Of a stretch of DNA of 64,000 nucleotides, positions 48,513 through 57,626 are shown piece after piece. Position 1 is the stretch's first letter; each line of letters starts with the position of its first letter. Under the pieces are notes generated by a model. The model had not been told where the DNA came from. It saw only the letters and a list, made by a program, of their open reading frames with translations, and made no database searches. A program made the translations under genes and the position numbers. Source of the DNA: Pseudomonas fluorescens (GTDB taxonomy: Bacteria; Pseudomonadota; Gammaproteobacteria; Pseudomonadales; Pseudomonadaceae); assembly GCF_001307275.1 (NCBI RefSeq), contig NZ_CP012831.1, positions 5,758,501-5,822,500 on the forward strand. The letters run 5' to 3'.

Positions 48513-50573
48513 ATGACAACCCGTCTGGTTAAACACCTCGCCTGGTTTGCCGTGGCTGTTCTGGGAGCTTGTGCGTTGAGTGTCGTGGCCTTGCGCCGCG
48601 GCGAACCCATCAATGCCCTCTGGATCGTCGTCGCCGCCGTGGCCATCTACCTGGTCGCCTACCGCTACTACAGCCTCTTCATCGCCAACAACGTGATGCA
48701 ACTCGATGCGCGCCGGGCCACCCCCGCCGTGCTCAACAACGATGGCCTGGACTACGTCCCGACCAACAAACACATCCTTTTCGGCCACCACTTCGCGGCC
48801 ATTGCCGGTGCGGGGCCGCTGGTCGGGCCGGTGCTGGCGGCGCAGATGGGCTACCTGCCCGGCACGCTCTGGCTGATCGCCGGCGTGGTGCTGGCCGGTG
48901 CGGTGCAGGACTTCATGGTCCTGTTCCTGTCCACCCGCCGCAACGGTCGCTCCCTGGGTGACATGGTGCGCGAGGAAATGGGCCGCATCCCCGGCACCAT
49001 CGCGCTGTTCGGCTGCTTCCTGATCATGATCATCATCCTCGCGGTGCTGGCGCTGATCGTGGTCAAGGCCCTGGCCGAGAGCCCGTGGGGGATCTTCACG
49101 GTGATGGCGACCATCCCGATCGCGATGTTCATGGGCATCTACATGCGCTACATCCGCCCGGGCCGCATCGGTGAAATCTCGATCATCGGCGTGCTGTTGC
49201 TGCTGGGGTCGATCTGGTTGGGCGGGCAAATCGCCGCCGACCCGGTCTGGGCCAAGGCTTTCACCTTCACCGGGATCCAGATCACCTGGATGCTGATCGG
49301 CTACGGTTTCGTCGCGGCGGTACTGCCGGTGTGGCTGATCCTGGCCCCGCGGGACTACCTGTCGACCTTCCTCAAGATCGGCACCATCGTCGCCCTGGCG
49401 ATCGGCATCCTGGTCACCATGCCCGAGCTGAAAATGCCGGCGCTGACCCAGTTCACCGACGGCACCGGGCCGGTGTGGAAGGGCGGGCTGTTCCCGTTCC
49501 TGTTCATCACCATCGCCTGCGGCGCGGTCTCGGGCTTCCATGCGCTGATCTCCTCGGGCACCACGCCCAAGCTTTTGGATAATGAAACCAACGCCCGCTA
49601 CATCGGTTACGGCGGCATGCTGATGGAGTCCTTCGTGGCGATCATGGCCATGGTCGCCGCTTCGGTGATCGAGCCGGGCGTGTACTTCGCCATGAACAGC
49701 CCGGCGGCCATCGTCGGCGGTGACGTGGTGGCCGTGGCGCAGACCGTCAGCAGTTGGGGTTTTGCCATCACGCCCGAGGCGCTGCAAGCGGTGGCCAAGG
49801 ACATCGGCGAGACCACCGTGCTGGCCCGTGCCGGCGGTGCGCCGACCCTGGCGGTGGGGATCGCGCAGATCCTGCACTCGGTGCTGCCGGGTGAGAACAC
49901 CATGGCGTTCTGGTACCACTTCGCGATCCTGTTCGAAGCGTTGTTCATCCTCACCGCCGTGGACGCCGGCACCCGTGCCGGGCGGTTCATGCTCCAGGAC
50001 CTGCTCGGCTCGTTCGTGCCGGCCCTCAAGCGCACCGAATCGTGGACCGCCAACCTGATCGCCACCGCCGGTTGCGTGGCACTGTGGGGTTACCTGCTGT
50101 ACCAAGGCGTGATCGATCCGCTGGGCGGCATCAACACCTTGTGGCCACTGTTCGGCATCTCCAACCAGATGCTGGCCGGTATCGCCCTGATGCTCGCCAC
50201 CGTGGTGCTGATCAAGATGAAGCGCCAGCGCTACGTCTGGGTCACGCTGCTGCCGGCGTCCTGGCTGCTGATCTGCACCACCACCGCGGGCCTGATCAAG
50301 CTGTTCGACGCCAACCCGGCGATCGGCTTCCTGGCCCTGGCGCGCAAATACAACGATGCCCTGGCCGCCGGCCAGATCCTGGCCCCGGCCAAGAGCATCG
50401 AGCAGATGCAGCACGTGGTGTTCAACGCCTACACCAACGCAACACTGACGGTGTTGTTCCTGTTCGTGGTCTTCAGCATCCTGTTCTACGCGCTCAAGGT
50501 CGGCATCGCCGCCTGGGGCACCAAGGAACGCACGGACAAAGAAGCGCCATTCCAGGCCCTGCCGGACGCTTGA
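48513..50573 (+). CDS. cstA: Carbon starvation protein CstA, pyruvate/peptide transporter family
   Basis: This 686-aa inner-membrane protein has about 16-18 hydrophobic segments and the CstA landmarks: AIYLVAYRYYSLFIANNVMQLDARRATPAV, FGHHFAAIAGAGPLVGPVLAAQMGYLPGTLW, ACGAVSGFHALISSGTTPK, and TLWPLFGISNQMLAGIAL. The family transports pyruvate and, in some members, peptides during carbon limitation. The start was set at the ATG preceded by AGGAG at 8 nt; the upstream 26-codon extension is not conserved. ybdD follows 15 nt later. Upstream TACGTA repeats and the divergent Cache two-component system suggest induced expression. Confidence 0.92.
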   Translation: MTTRLVKHLAWFAVAVLGACALSVVALRRGEPINALWIVVAAVAIYLVAYRYYSLFIANNVMQLDARRATPAVLNNDGLDYVPTNKHILFGHHFAAIAGAGPLVGPVLAAQMGYLPGTLWLIAGVVLAGAVQDFMVLFLSTRRNGRSLGDMVREEMGRIPGTIALFGCFLIMIIILAVLALIVVKALAESPWGIFTVMATIPIAMFMGIYMRYIRPGRIGEISIIGVLLLLGSIWLGGQIAADPVWAKAFTFTGIQITWMLIGYGFVAAVLPVWLILAPRDYLSTFLKIGTIVALAIGILVTMPELKMPALTQFTDGTGPVWKGGLFPFLFITIACGAVSGFHALISSGTTPKLLDNETNARYIGYGGMLMESFVAIMAMVAASVIEPGVYFAMNSPAAIVGGDVVAVAQTVSSWGFAITPEALQAVAKDIGETTVLARAGGAPTLAVGIAQILHSVLPGENTMAFWYHFAILFEALFILTAVDAGTRAGRFMLQDLLGSFVPALKRTESWTANLIATAGCVALWGYLLYQGVIDPLGGINTLWPLFGISNQMLAGIALMLATVVLIKMKRQRYVWVTLLPASWLLICTTTAGLIKLFDANPAIGFLALARKYNDALAAGQILAPAKSIEQMQHVVFNAYTNATLTVLFLFVVFSILFYALKVGIAAWGTKERTDKEAPFQALPDA

Positions 50574-50588
50574 TAGAGGATTGCAACG

Positions 50589-50786
50589 ATGTTCAATGAC
50601 TTGAGTCGCCTGGGTAAATACCTCGGTCAGGCCGCCCGCCTGATGGTCGGCATGCCCGACTACGACAACTACGTCGAGCACATGCAAACCCAGCACCCGG
50701 ACAAACCGATGATGGACTACGAGGCGTTCTTTCGCGAACGCCAGGAGGCCCGTTACGGCGGCAAGGGTGGGCCCAAGTGCTGTTGA
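50589..50786 (+). CDS. YbdD/YjiX family small protein
   Basis: This 65-aa soluble protein of the YbdD/YjiX family is typically encoded right after cstA-type genes. Landmarks are LGQAARLMVGMPDYDNYVEHMQTQHPDKPMMDYEAFFRERQEARYGG and the C-terminal GGPKCC, given here by position (about 13-60). Such proteins are required for full activity of the associated CstA/BtsT transporter. A GAGGA ribosome-binding site lies close to the ATG. Confidence 0.9.
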   Translation: MFNDLSRLGKYLGQAARLMVGMPDYDNYVEHMQTQHPDKPMMDYEAFFRERQEARYGGKGGPKCC

Positions 50787-50818
50787 ACTGCTGATGGCCA
50801 GTGGATGATGTAACCCTT

Positions 50819-50906
50819 GTGGGAGCGAGCTTGCTCGCGATGGCGGAGTGTCAGTTAACGATGATGTCGACTGATCCACCGCCATCGCGAGCAAGCTCGC
50901 TCCCAC
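50819..50906. repeat. REP pair (REPIN)
   Basis: A facing GTGGGAGCG REP pair lies 32 nt after ybdD. Together with the second repeat class directly behind it, it fills the 319-nt gap before the convergent chemoreceptor gene; I see no gene there. Confidence 0.9.
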
Positions 50907-50953
50907 AGTTGTTTTTGGGGGGCTCAGAATTTGTATGCGCCACAAAATCCCTT

Positions 50954-51073
50954 GTGGCGAGGGAGCTTGCTCCCGCTGGCGTGCGAAGCAGGCCCCGGCG
51001 GTTCTTCAGGCCGACCGTATCAGCCGGTTTTGCGACTGCTGCGCAGCCGAGCGGGAGCAAGCTCCCTCGCCAC
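50954..51073. repeat. GTGGCGAGGGAGC-class repeat pair
   Basis: GTGGCGAGGGAGCTTGCTCC at the left is answered by the inverse arm ending GCTCCCTCGCCAC, about 80 nt apart. It is the same class as the copy inside the hpa operon. Confidence 0.85.
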
Positions 51074-51105
51074 AGGGTAGTTGTCTGGCTTGATTCCGCT
51101 GTTGA

Positions 51106-52902
51106 TCACTCCGCCAGCAGCACCGCCGCATCGAAGCCCACCCGCAAGTTGCCCCAATGGCGACCGCCGAAGAAGAACGGTACGTCGATCTCGGTCATGA
51201 TTTCCCCGGTATCGCGCAGGTAGGTCTGCAGCAGGAAGCGCTGGACGTTGCCCGCCGCGCGCAGGCCGATCGGGTCGTTGAAGATTCGCTTGTTGCGGCA
51301 CACCGGCAAATCCACCGCCCGGTCGCCGGTTGGCGGCTTGGAGACCCAGCTGTTGTTCACCGGGCAGTAGCCCTTGCTGTCGACAATGAACGACACCTTG
51401 CCCCCCGGCGTGCTGCGGGTGAGTTTGTCGCATTCTTCCTGGCAGACCTGGGCAAAGCGTTCGGTGTAGCTGGCCATGTACTGTTTGGGATCGGTACCGG
51501 GAATCAGTTGATAATTCTGATCGAACAGGTTCAGGCCTTCGCGTTGCAGCGTTTCCAGGCGAACCTGGAGCGTGTCGCGGCACTCGCTGGCGCGGGTAAT
51601 GGCGGCGTCCAGCTTGCCGTGGCCGAGCACGAACCGGCCCAGCAGCGCCTGGACCTTTTCGGCCACGCCGGACAGGTCGCGGGTGGCCGTTGCTGAATGC
51701 TGCATGCGCTGGTCGATCAACTGGCTGTCGGCGTGAATCTGGGTCACCCGGTCGTTGATCCCGGTGTTGCTGTCGGCGAACTGCTGGATGTGGGTCGCGA
51801 TGTCCGCCAGCTTGCCGTTGGTGGATTCGAAGTCGACGATCATGCTTTCGAAATGGCCGGAGGCGCGTTCCACCACTTTCTGGGTTTCCCGGGCGCTGTG
51901 GCTGATCTGCGTGGTCTGCTCGTGGGTGGAGCTGACTTCCTCGAGCATGGCGTCGATGTTGCGCGAGATATCGTCGGTGGCCCGGCTGACATTCTGTGCC
52001 AAGGTGCGCACTTCATCGGCCACCACCGCGAAGCCGCGGCCACTTTCGCCGGCCCGGGCGGCTTCGATGGCGGCATTGAGGGCCAGCAGGTTGGTCTGGG
52101 CAGAGATCTGCTGGATCAACCCGACAATCGACTTGATGCTCGAGGAACGTTGGTTCAAGGCGCTCACCAAGGTGGCAAATTCACCGAGGTTGCTGGAAAT
52201 CTCACTGATGTTGCCGGTTACTTCCAGTAGCTCGGCGTAGGAGTCGCGGGCCATGCTCAGGTTCTGGGCGGTGGTGCTGGAGATGCCCTGGGTCTGGCGC
52301 GAGACTTCTTCGATGCGGCCCACGGCGGTGTTGCTCTGGTCCATCACTTCCTTGGCGAAGCGGGCCTGGTGGGTGGCACTGTCGCTGGAGTCGCTGATGT
52401 TCTTCAGCGAGCGGGCCGACTCGACGGCGATGTGCACAGTCAGCGCCTGGACATTGCTGATGATCTCCCGCTGCTTGGCCAGGAAACGGTTGCAGGTGCC
52501 GGCCAGCACGCGGATCTCGTCGTGGGTCACCAGTGGCAGGTCCTTGGACAGGTCGCCTTCGCCGTTGGCGATCTCTTCCAGGGCCTTGGTCATGGCGGTG
52601 ACGGGGCGCACGATGAGGTGGCGGAAATACCAGACCATGAAACTGATCATGCCCAGCGTCAGGACCGCGCCGAAGAGCAGGGCATGGGTAAGGCTGTCGA
52701 GCCGGCCTTCGATCTGCCCCAGCAAGGCACCGTCCAACTGCGCGTTGCGCAACAGCAGCAGGATCTCGGCGCGGGCGCTGACGGCCACCCAGTACAACAA
52801 GCCACTGACCAGCACCAACAGGAAAAGACTCGAGAGCTTTTTGGTGAGGGTATCGAAAAACTGCATCTCGATAGACTCGTACAAGTCCTTTAACGTCTGC
52901 AT
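51106..52902 (-). CDS. Methyl-accepting chemotaxis protein with C-terminal sensor domain
   Basis: This 598-aa receptor has two N-terminal membrane segments (about residues 25-45 and 75-95), a HAMP domain (about 95-150), and a methyl-accepting signalling domain with the tip QTNLLALNAAIEAARAGESG followed by RGFAVVADEVRTLAQ. A C-terminal extension (about 440-598) ends with DTGEIMTEIDVPFFFGGRHWGNLRVGFDA, a Cache/PAS-like strand pattern. A sensor module after the signalling domain, with almost no periplasmic loop, means sensing is probably cytoplasmic. An AGGAG ribosome-binding site supports the internal ATG. The ligand is unknown. Confidence 0.83.
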   Translation of the reverse strand: MQTLKDLYESIEMQFFDTLTKKLSSLFLLVLVSGLLYWVAVSARAEILLLLRNAQLDGALLGQIEGRLDSLTHALLFGAVLTLGMISFMVWYFRHLIVRPVTAMTKALEEIANGEGDLSKDLPLVTHDEIRVLAGTCNRFLAKQREIISNVQALTVHIAVESARSLKNISDSSDSATHQARFAKEVMDQSNTAVGRIEEVSRQTQGISSTTAQNLSMARDSYAELLEVTGNISEISSNLGEFATLVSALNQRSSSIKSIVGLIQQISAQTNLLALNAAIEAARAGESGRGFAVVADEVRTLAQNVSRATDDISRNIDAMLEEVSSTHEQTTQISHSARETQKVVERASGHFESMIVDFESTNGKLADIATHIQQFADSNTGINDRVTQIHADSQLIDQRMQHSATATRDLSGVAEKVQALLGRFVLGHGKLDAAITRASECRDTLQVRLETLQREGLNLFDQNYQLIPGTDPKQYMASYTERFAQVCQEECDKLTRSTPGGKVSFIVDSKGYCPVNNSWVSKPPTGDRAVDLPVCRNKRIFNDPIGLRAAGNVQRFLLQTYLRDTGEIMTEIDVPFFFGGRHWGNLRVGFDAAVLLAE

Positions 52903-53051
52903 GCCGCTGCTCCTGGGCAAAAAAATCTCTTAATGGAATACATTCGACCGCGAGCGGCAAAGCTTTAGGGCGGTGGGGCGATTTGATATCGCCTATGGGA
53001 GCAAGCCCCACAGAGGTTTGGGGCGATCATCACTTGATACAAAAGATTTAC

Positions 53052-53070
53052 TGGGAATGATTCTCAAAGT
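53052..53070. promoter_or_regulatory. Fur box upstream of TonB-dependent receptor
   Basis: GGGAATGATTCTCAAAGT resembles the Fur consensus GATAATGATAATCATTATC, with the AATGATTCTCA core typical of pseudomonad iron-repressed promoters. It is 32-50 nt before the receptor start, suggesting iron repression. Confidence 0.65.
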
Positions 53071-53101
53071 ATATTTGCTCTCATTAACGTCCCTTCCATG
53101 A

Positions 53102-55234
53102 GTGCGCGTCTTGAATCGTTCCACCCCCCTCGTAAATCGCAACGTCTTCATCAAGTGTGTGTTGCCAACCCTGTCCTGCTGCTTCATTGCAAACCCGTTG
53201 TGGGCACAGGACGCTGTCGAACTGCCGGCCACGGATATCCAGGGCAGTCGTGTCACTCAGGACGAGGGCTATACGACGTCGCAAGCCAGCACGGCGAGCA
53301 AGAGCGATGTACCGATCAAGGAAGAGGCGCAGTCGATCAACGTGGTGACCCAGCAGACCCTGGCGGACTACCAGGTGCGCTCGCTGAACGACGCGATGAA
53401 GTTCGTCAGCGGCGTCAGCCAGGGCAACACCCTGGGCGGCTCGAGGGACTCGTTGGTCAAGCGCGGGTTCGGCACCAACGACGACGGCTCGATCCTGCGC
53501 GACGGCGTGCGTTCGAACCTGGGCCACAACTTCAGCGCCACCACCGACCGCGTCGAAGTGCTCAAGGGCCCGGCCTCGATGCTGTACGGCGCGCTGGAGC
53601 CCGGCGGCCTGATCAACGTCATCAGCAAGAAACCGGAATACACCCAAAGCACCACGCTGAGCGGCTCGGCCTACAGCGAAGGTGGCGGCACCATGGCCCT
53701 GGACACCACCGGGCCGCTGGGCGATACCGGCCTGGCCTATCGCCTGATCGCCGAGCGCGGCCACGAGGACTACTGGCGCAACTACGGCGTCAATGAGAGC
53801 ACGCTGGTGGCGCCGTCCCTGGCTTGGACGGGTGAGCGGGCCTCGTTGAACCTGAGTTATGAGTACAACGAATACTCCAATCCGTTTGACCGGGGTACGA
53901 TGTTCACCAACGGGCATCCGGCTGACATCGATTACGACAAGCGTCTTGATGAGCCTTGGGCCAAGAGCGTGGGGATTCGCGAAACGGCGACGGCGCGGTT
54001 CGAGTATGAGTTGAGCGATGCGTGGAAAACGCGGGTTACCTATGGTTGGAACAATGATCGGTACAGTCTTTCGATTGCGCAGCCCGATGATTTGACGGGA
54101 AATCAACTGAGCAGAAAATCCAACGGCGCTCATTACGATGACGAAACGCGCTACGCCAGTTGGGATTTCATCGGTAAGCAGGAGTTGTTCGGCCAGCGCC
54201 ATGACCTGTTGGTTGGCGTCGATAATCAAGTGTCCGATCAGTTTCGTGGCAAGACCTACCGTGGGGATGCGCAAGGAGGGTTCGACATCACTGCGCCGGT
54301 TTATGGTGGGTTGGCAGAACCCAGCAAGCTGAATGCAAAACAGAGCAACCTGAGTAACCAACTGACCTCCAGCTCCATTTATCTCAAGGACAACTGGCAT
54401 CTGGATGATCGCTGGATACTGGTCTTCGGTGGTCGCTACCAGCATTACGACCAATTCGCCGAACAAGGCATGATCAAGCGAGAGGGGGTTCGCGACGATA
54501 ATGGCGACGCCTTCGTTCCATTCCTCGGATTGGTTTATAAAGCTGCCGAGACCCTTTCTCTTTATGGTAATTACAGCCGTTCATTCAAGCCCAACGATAC
54601 CGTCGACGACAACCTCAGCACCTTCAAACCGGAAGAAGGGCGTAGCTATGAAGTGGGTGCCAAATACGACCCGATGCCTGGGCTGAATATCAACCTCGCC
54701 TTGTTCGATATCGTCAAAAAGAATGTAGTAACAACCACTGTAGTCGGCGGAAAGAACATCGCAGAAGCCGCTGGCAAGGTGGGTTCCCAAGGCCTGGAGC
54801 TCGACATCACTGGCCGCCTGGCCGACCGTTGGGACTTGATCGGCACTTACGCCTACACCCACACAGAAATATTGGACGATCCGGACGACGAAGGTCATCG
54901 CCTACCCGACGCTCCCAAACACACCGCGAGCCTGTACCTCACTCACCACCTGAACATCCCAGCCGAATTCGGCGCCTGGCACGCCGGTGCCGGTGCGCGT
55001 TACGTCGGCGAACGCGCCGCCAACAAGGCCAACGAATTCTGGCTCAGCAGCTACACTGTCGCCGACGCCTTCCTGCGCTGGGAGGCGCCGGTGATGGGGC
55101 ACAAGACCTCGTTGCAGTTGAACGTCGACAACCTGTTCGACAAGCAGTACTACCCGTCCTCCACCGGCAGCGAGTTGCAGGTCAACGTCGGCGAGCCGCG
55201 TACCGCCAAGCTGAGCGCCAGCGTGACGTTCTAA
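53102..55234 (+). CDS. TonB-dependent siderophore receptor
   Basis: This 710-aa outer-membrane receptor has a signal peptide ending near ANPLWAQ, a plug domain (about residues 60-175) with VPIKEEAQSINVVTQQTLADY, GFGTNDDGSILRDGVR and VEVLKGPASMLYGALEPGGLINVISKKP, and a 22-strand barrel ending in SASVTF. The family imports ferric siderophores through the TonB system. The annotated GTG start has no ribosome-binding site and overlaps an out-of-frame ATG 4 nt earlier; the true start is uncertain. The stretch from about 53.85 to 54.8 kb is visibly lower in GC and uses different third bases than the flanks, suggesting mosaic replacement within barrel loops. A Fur box and a terminator bracket the gene. 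Confidence 0.9.
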   Translation: MRVLNRSTPLVNRNVFIKCVLPTLSCCFIANPLWAQDAVELPATDIQGSRVTQDEGYTTSQASTASKSDVPIKEEAQSINVVTQQTLADYQVRSLNDAMKFVSGVSQGNTLGGSRDSLVKRGFGTNDDGSILRDGVRSNLGHNFSATTDRVEVLKGPASMLYGALEPGGLINVISKKPEYTQSTTLSGSAYSEGGGTMALDTTGPLGDTGLAYRLIAERGHEDYWRNYGVNESTLVAPSLAWTGERASLNLSYEYNEYSNPFDRGTMFTNGHPADIDYDKRLDEPWAKSVGIRETATARFEYELSDAWKTRVTYGWNNDRYSLSIAQPDDLTGNQLSRKSNGAHYDDETRYASWDFIGKQELFGQRHDLLVGVDNQVSDQFRGKTYRGDAQGGFDITAPVYGGLAEPSKLNAKQSNLSNQLTSSSIYLKDNWHLDDRWILVFGGRYQHYDQFAEQGMIKREGVRDDNGDAFVPFLGLVYKAAETLSLYGNYSRSFKPNDTVDDNLSTFKPEEGRSYEVGAKYDPMPGLNINLALFDIVKKNVVTTTVVGGKNIAEAAGKVGSQGLELDITGRLADRWDLIGTYAYTHTEILDDPDDEGHRLPDAPKHTASLYLTHHLNIPAEFGAWHAGAGARYVGERAANKANEFWLSSYTVADAFLRWEAPVMGHKTSLQLNVDNLFDKQYYPSSTGSELQVNVGEPRTAKLSASVTF

Positions 55235-55253
55235 TTCGGCTGCGCTGGAATAC

Positions 55254-55287
55254 AAAATGCCCGGGACCTGCGTCCCGGGCATTTTTT
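55254..55287 (+). terminator. Bidirectional rho-independent terminator
   Basis: AAAATGCCCGGGA and TCCCGGGCATTTT pair perfectly around CCTGCG, followed by further T on the plus strand and preceded by A on the other. It separates the convergent receptor and acyltransferase genes. Confidence 0.92.
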
Positions 55288-55303
55288 GTACGGCAGCCAG
55301 AGG

Positions 55304-56308
55304 CTAAGCCACCGTGCTGCCAACGGGAGCCGTGGCACCGTACTTAACGCCCGCCCTGAGGGCATGACGAAGCTTCAGCGCCGGTCGCTCGACCCCATAG
55401 TACGAAACGCCACTCAACGCGAACGACAGTACCAGCACTGCTGTGATGATCAGGGCGCTGTACTCCACCGGCCAGAACGCACGCAACACATACATCACCA
55501 CAAAATGGTTGAGGAACACGCCATAGCTGATGTTGCCCAGGAACTCATCGAGCCGGTGATGCTTCATTCTGCCGAGCAGAAACACCGCCGGCAGGCCCAG
55601 GGCGATGCCCAGGGTTACCTCGGCGTTGAACGGCCGACGGGGAATGATCCCGACGACAATGGCCAGGAACATCAAGGCGGCAACGAACAGGGTGATGGAC
55701 ACGATCCACAGCCCTTTGGCCTGCGCCCGATACAGGTAGCTGCCGCAGAGGAAAATGAACAGCACGCCCGGCAGCAGGCGATAGCCGTAGATGTCCGTGT
55801 CGAGGTAGCCCAGGGAAGCGACCATGAACACCGTCACGGACACGGCAAAGGCGACACCCCGTGTCTTATAGAGGATCAGGAACGGGATCAGCAGGTAAAA
55901 GCACATTTCCAGTCCCAGGGACCAACCGGGAGGCAGGATCTCGGGCACGGTGATGCCGAACATGTAGAAGCCCAACGGCACGATCGGCAGGCTGGTGGCG
56001 ATGTTTTCCAGGGTCAGGGCGGCTGCCTGGGGCGTTCCAGGCAAGAGGAAATGGATCACCGCGCAGGACATGACGAAATACACCAGGAACTGCGGGTACA
56101 GCCTCAACAGTCGATCGATGTAGAACAGGCCGATCTGGCCCGGGGTGTTGTAGGTCCTCTCGATCAGCGAGGTCATCACGAAGCCGCTGATGATCAAAAA
56201 GGACACCACGGCAACGACGCCGGGGTTCAAACCCATGAACGTCACACCCATATGAGAAACTGCCACCAACATGGCCAGCAGCAACCGATAAACCCCCACG
56301 CGCATCAT
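55304..56308 (-). CDS. Acyltransferase-3 family membrane protein
   Basis: This 334-aa integral membrane protein has about 10 hydrophobic segments and the family signature early in TM1, RLLLAMLVAVSH, with the catalytic-type His, plus SGFVMTSLIERTY and FYIDRLLRLYPQF, including the conserved Arg-rich loop. GWSLGLEMCFYLLIPFLI is typical of OafA/YrhL proteins. Such enzymes acetylate or succinylate surface glycans, lipids or small molecules. It stands alone, convergent with the TonB receptor; the acceptor is unknown. Two adjacent ATGs begin the gene. Confidence 0.85.
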   Translation of the reverse strand: MMRVGVYRLLLAMLVAVSHMGVTFMGLNPGVVAVVSFLIISGFVMTSLIERTYNTPGQIGLFYIDRLLRLYPQFLVYFVMSCAVIHFLLPGTPQAAALTLENIATSLPIVPLGFYMFGITVPEILPPGWSLGLEMCFYLLIPFLILYKTRGVAFAVSVTVFMVASLGYLDTDIYGYRLLPGVLFIFLCGSYLYRAQAKGLWIVSITLFVAALMFLAIVVGIIPRRPFNAEVTLGIALGLPAVFLLGRMKHHRLDEFLGNISYGVFLNHFVVMYVLRAFWPVEYSALIITAVLVLSFALSGVSYYGVERPALKLRHALRAGVKYGATAPVGSTVA

Positions 56309-56407
56309 CCTTAATCAGAGTTGATCCTTTTGCGCGGTACGTTATGCGGCTTTGCGAGCCGTTAATAGTGGTTTGCGGGGCAGCGGCGAGGTAGTGGGGG
56401 CAATTGT

Positions 56408-56433
56408 CACATTTGACACATTTGACACATATG
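56408..56433. repeat. CACATTTGA direct repeats
   Basis: Two exact copies of the 9-mer CACATTTGA are followed by CACATATG, upstream of the acyltransferase gene (about 100-125 nt before its start on the minus strand). It could be a regulator half-site array or simple sequence expansion. Confidence 0.5.
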
Positions 56434-56454
56434 TTTCAGGTGAACGAAAGCCTT

Positions 56455-56543
56455 GTGGGAGCGAGCTTGCTCGCGATTGGGCCAATACATGCCCAATCTT
56501 TTTGACAAACACACCGCCATCGCGAGCAAACTTGCGATGGCGG
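56455..56543. repeat. REP pair with decayed right arm
   Basis: The left arm is a canonical GTGGGAGCGAGCTTGCTCGC. The right arm reads ATCGCGAGCAAACTTGCGATGG, a damaged version missing the CTCGCTCCCAC end. It lies just after the stop of the LLM monooxygenase operon. Confidence 0.8.
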
Positions 56544-56552
56544 TGCAACGGA

Positions 56553-57596
56553 TCACCGAAACGCCGGCACCACCTGTTGGATAAACAGCTCCAGGGATTT
56601 TTTCTTCTCGGTATGGGGCAAACTGTTGTCGCACCAGAAGCTGAATTCATCCACGCCCAGTTCCTGGTAGTACTTGATCCGCTCGATGATTTCCTGCGGT
56701 GTACCAATCATGGTGTTCTTGCGGATGTTCTCCAATTGGAACTCCGGACGCTCGGCGAATTTCTCTTCCGGGCTTGGCGCCAGGAAGCCGTTGACCGGCA
56801 CCTGCTTGTTGCCGAACCAGGCATCGAAAGTGCGATAGAACTTCGAGATGGCCTGGGCGCCGACTTTCCAGCCTTCGGGATCGTCCACCGCATGGACATG
56901 GGTGTGCCGCAGCACCATCAGTTGCGGGCGTGGCACGTCGGGGTTGTTGTCCAGGGCGGCCTGGAACTTGTTCTTCAGGTCGAGGACTTCCTCATCGCCT
57001 TTCATCAGCGGCGTGACCATTACGTTGCAGCCGTTAGCGACGGCGAAGTTGTGGGAGTCCGGGTCGCGGGCGGCGATCCACATTGGCGGGTGAGGCTTGC
57101 GTATTGGCTTGGGCACGCAGGTGGAGGTGGGGAATTTCCAGATCTCGCCATCATGGGCGTAGTCGCCTTGCCATAGGGCGCGCACCACCGGGACCATTTC
57201 CCGCAGGGCCTGGCCGCCGGAGGAGGCTGGCATGCCGCCGGCCATGCGGTCGAACTCCACCTGGTAGGCGCCCCGGGCCAGGCCGACTTCCATGCGGCCA
57301 TTGCTGATCACGTCCAGCAGCGCGCATTCACCGGCGACCCGCAGCGGGTGCCAGAACGGCGCGATGATGGTGCCGGCGCCCAGGTGGATGGTGGTGGTCT
57401 TGCCGGCCAGGTACGCCAGCAGCGGCATCGGGCTTGGCGAAATGGTGTATTCCATGGCGTGGTGTTCGCCGATCCACACGGTGCTGAAGCCGCCGGCCTC
57501 GGCCAACAGGGTCAACTCGCTCAGGTCTTCGAACAACTGGCGATGGCTGACGCTTTCGTCCCAGCGCTCCATGTGTACGAACAGGGAAAATTTCAT
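56553..57596 (-). CDS. Luciferase-like (LLM) flavin-dependent monooxygenase
   Basis: This 347-aa bacterial luciferase-fold enzyme has FSTVWIGEHHAMEYTISP near the N-terminus, NGRMEVGLARGAYQVEFDRMAG, and PPMWIAARDPDSHNFAVANG. It uses reduced flavin, and the flavin-reductase gene ends 30 nt upstream on the same transcript, giving a two-component monooxygenase. It is the last gene of an operon that begins with a PotDBCA-type importer. TgnB (trigonelline oxygenase) is one named relative with a dedicated reductase, but I cannot assign the substrate here. An AGAGAAAG sequence serves as ribosome-binding site. Confidence 0.85.
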   Translation of the reverse strand: MKFSLFVHMERWDESVSHRQLFEDLSELTLLAEAGGFSTVWIGEHHAMEYTISPSPMPLLAYLAGKTTTIHLGAGTIIAPFWHPLRVAGECALLDVISNGRMEVGLARGAYQVEFDRMAGGMPASSGGQALREMVPVVRALWQGDYAHDGEIWKFPTSTCVPKPIRKPHPPMWIAARDPDSHNFAVANGCNVMVTPLMKGDEEVLDLKNKFQAALDNNPDVPRPQLMVLRHTHVHAVDDPEGWKVGAQAISKFYRTFDAWFGNKQVPVNGFLAPSPEEKFAERPEFQLENIRKNTMIGTPQEIIERIKYYQELGVDEFSFWCDNSLPHTEKKKSLELFIQQVVPAFR

Positions 57597-57626
57597 GGCG
57601 CTTTCTCTTTATTGTTGACGATCGGT

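Noticed and set aside
48366..50945. 859-codon minus frame opposite cstA
   Set aside because: His/Asp/Gln-rich antisense translation running through REP elements; cstA on the plus strand is unmistakable.
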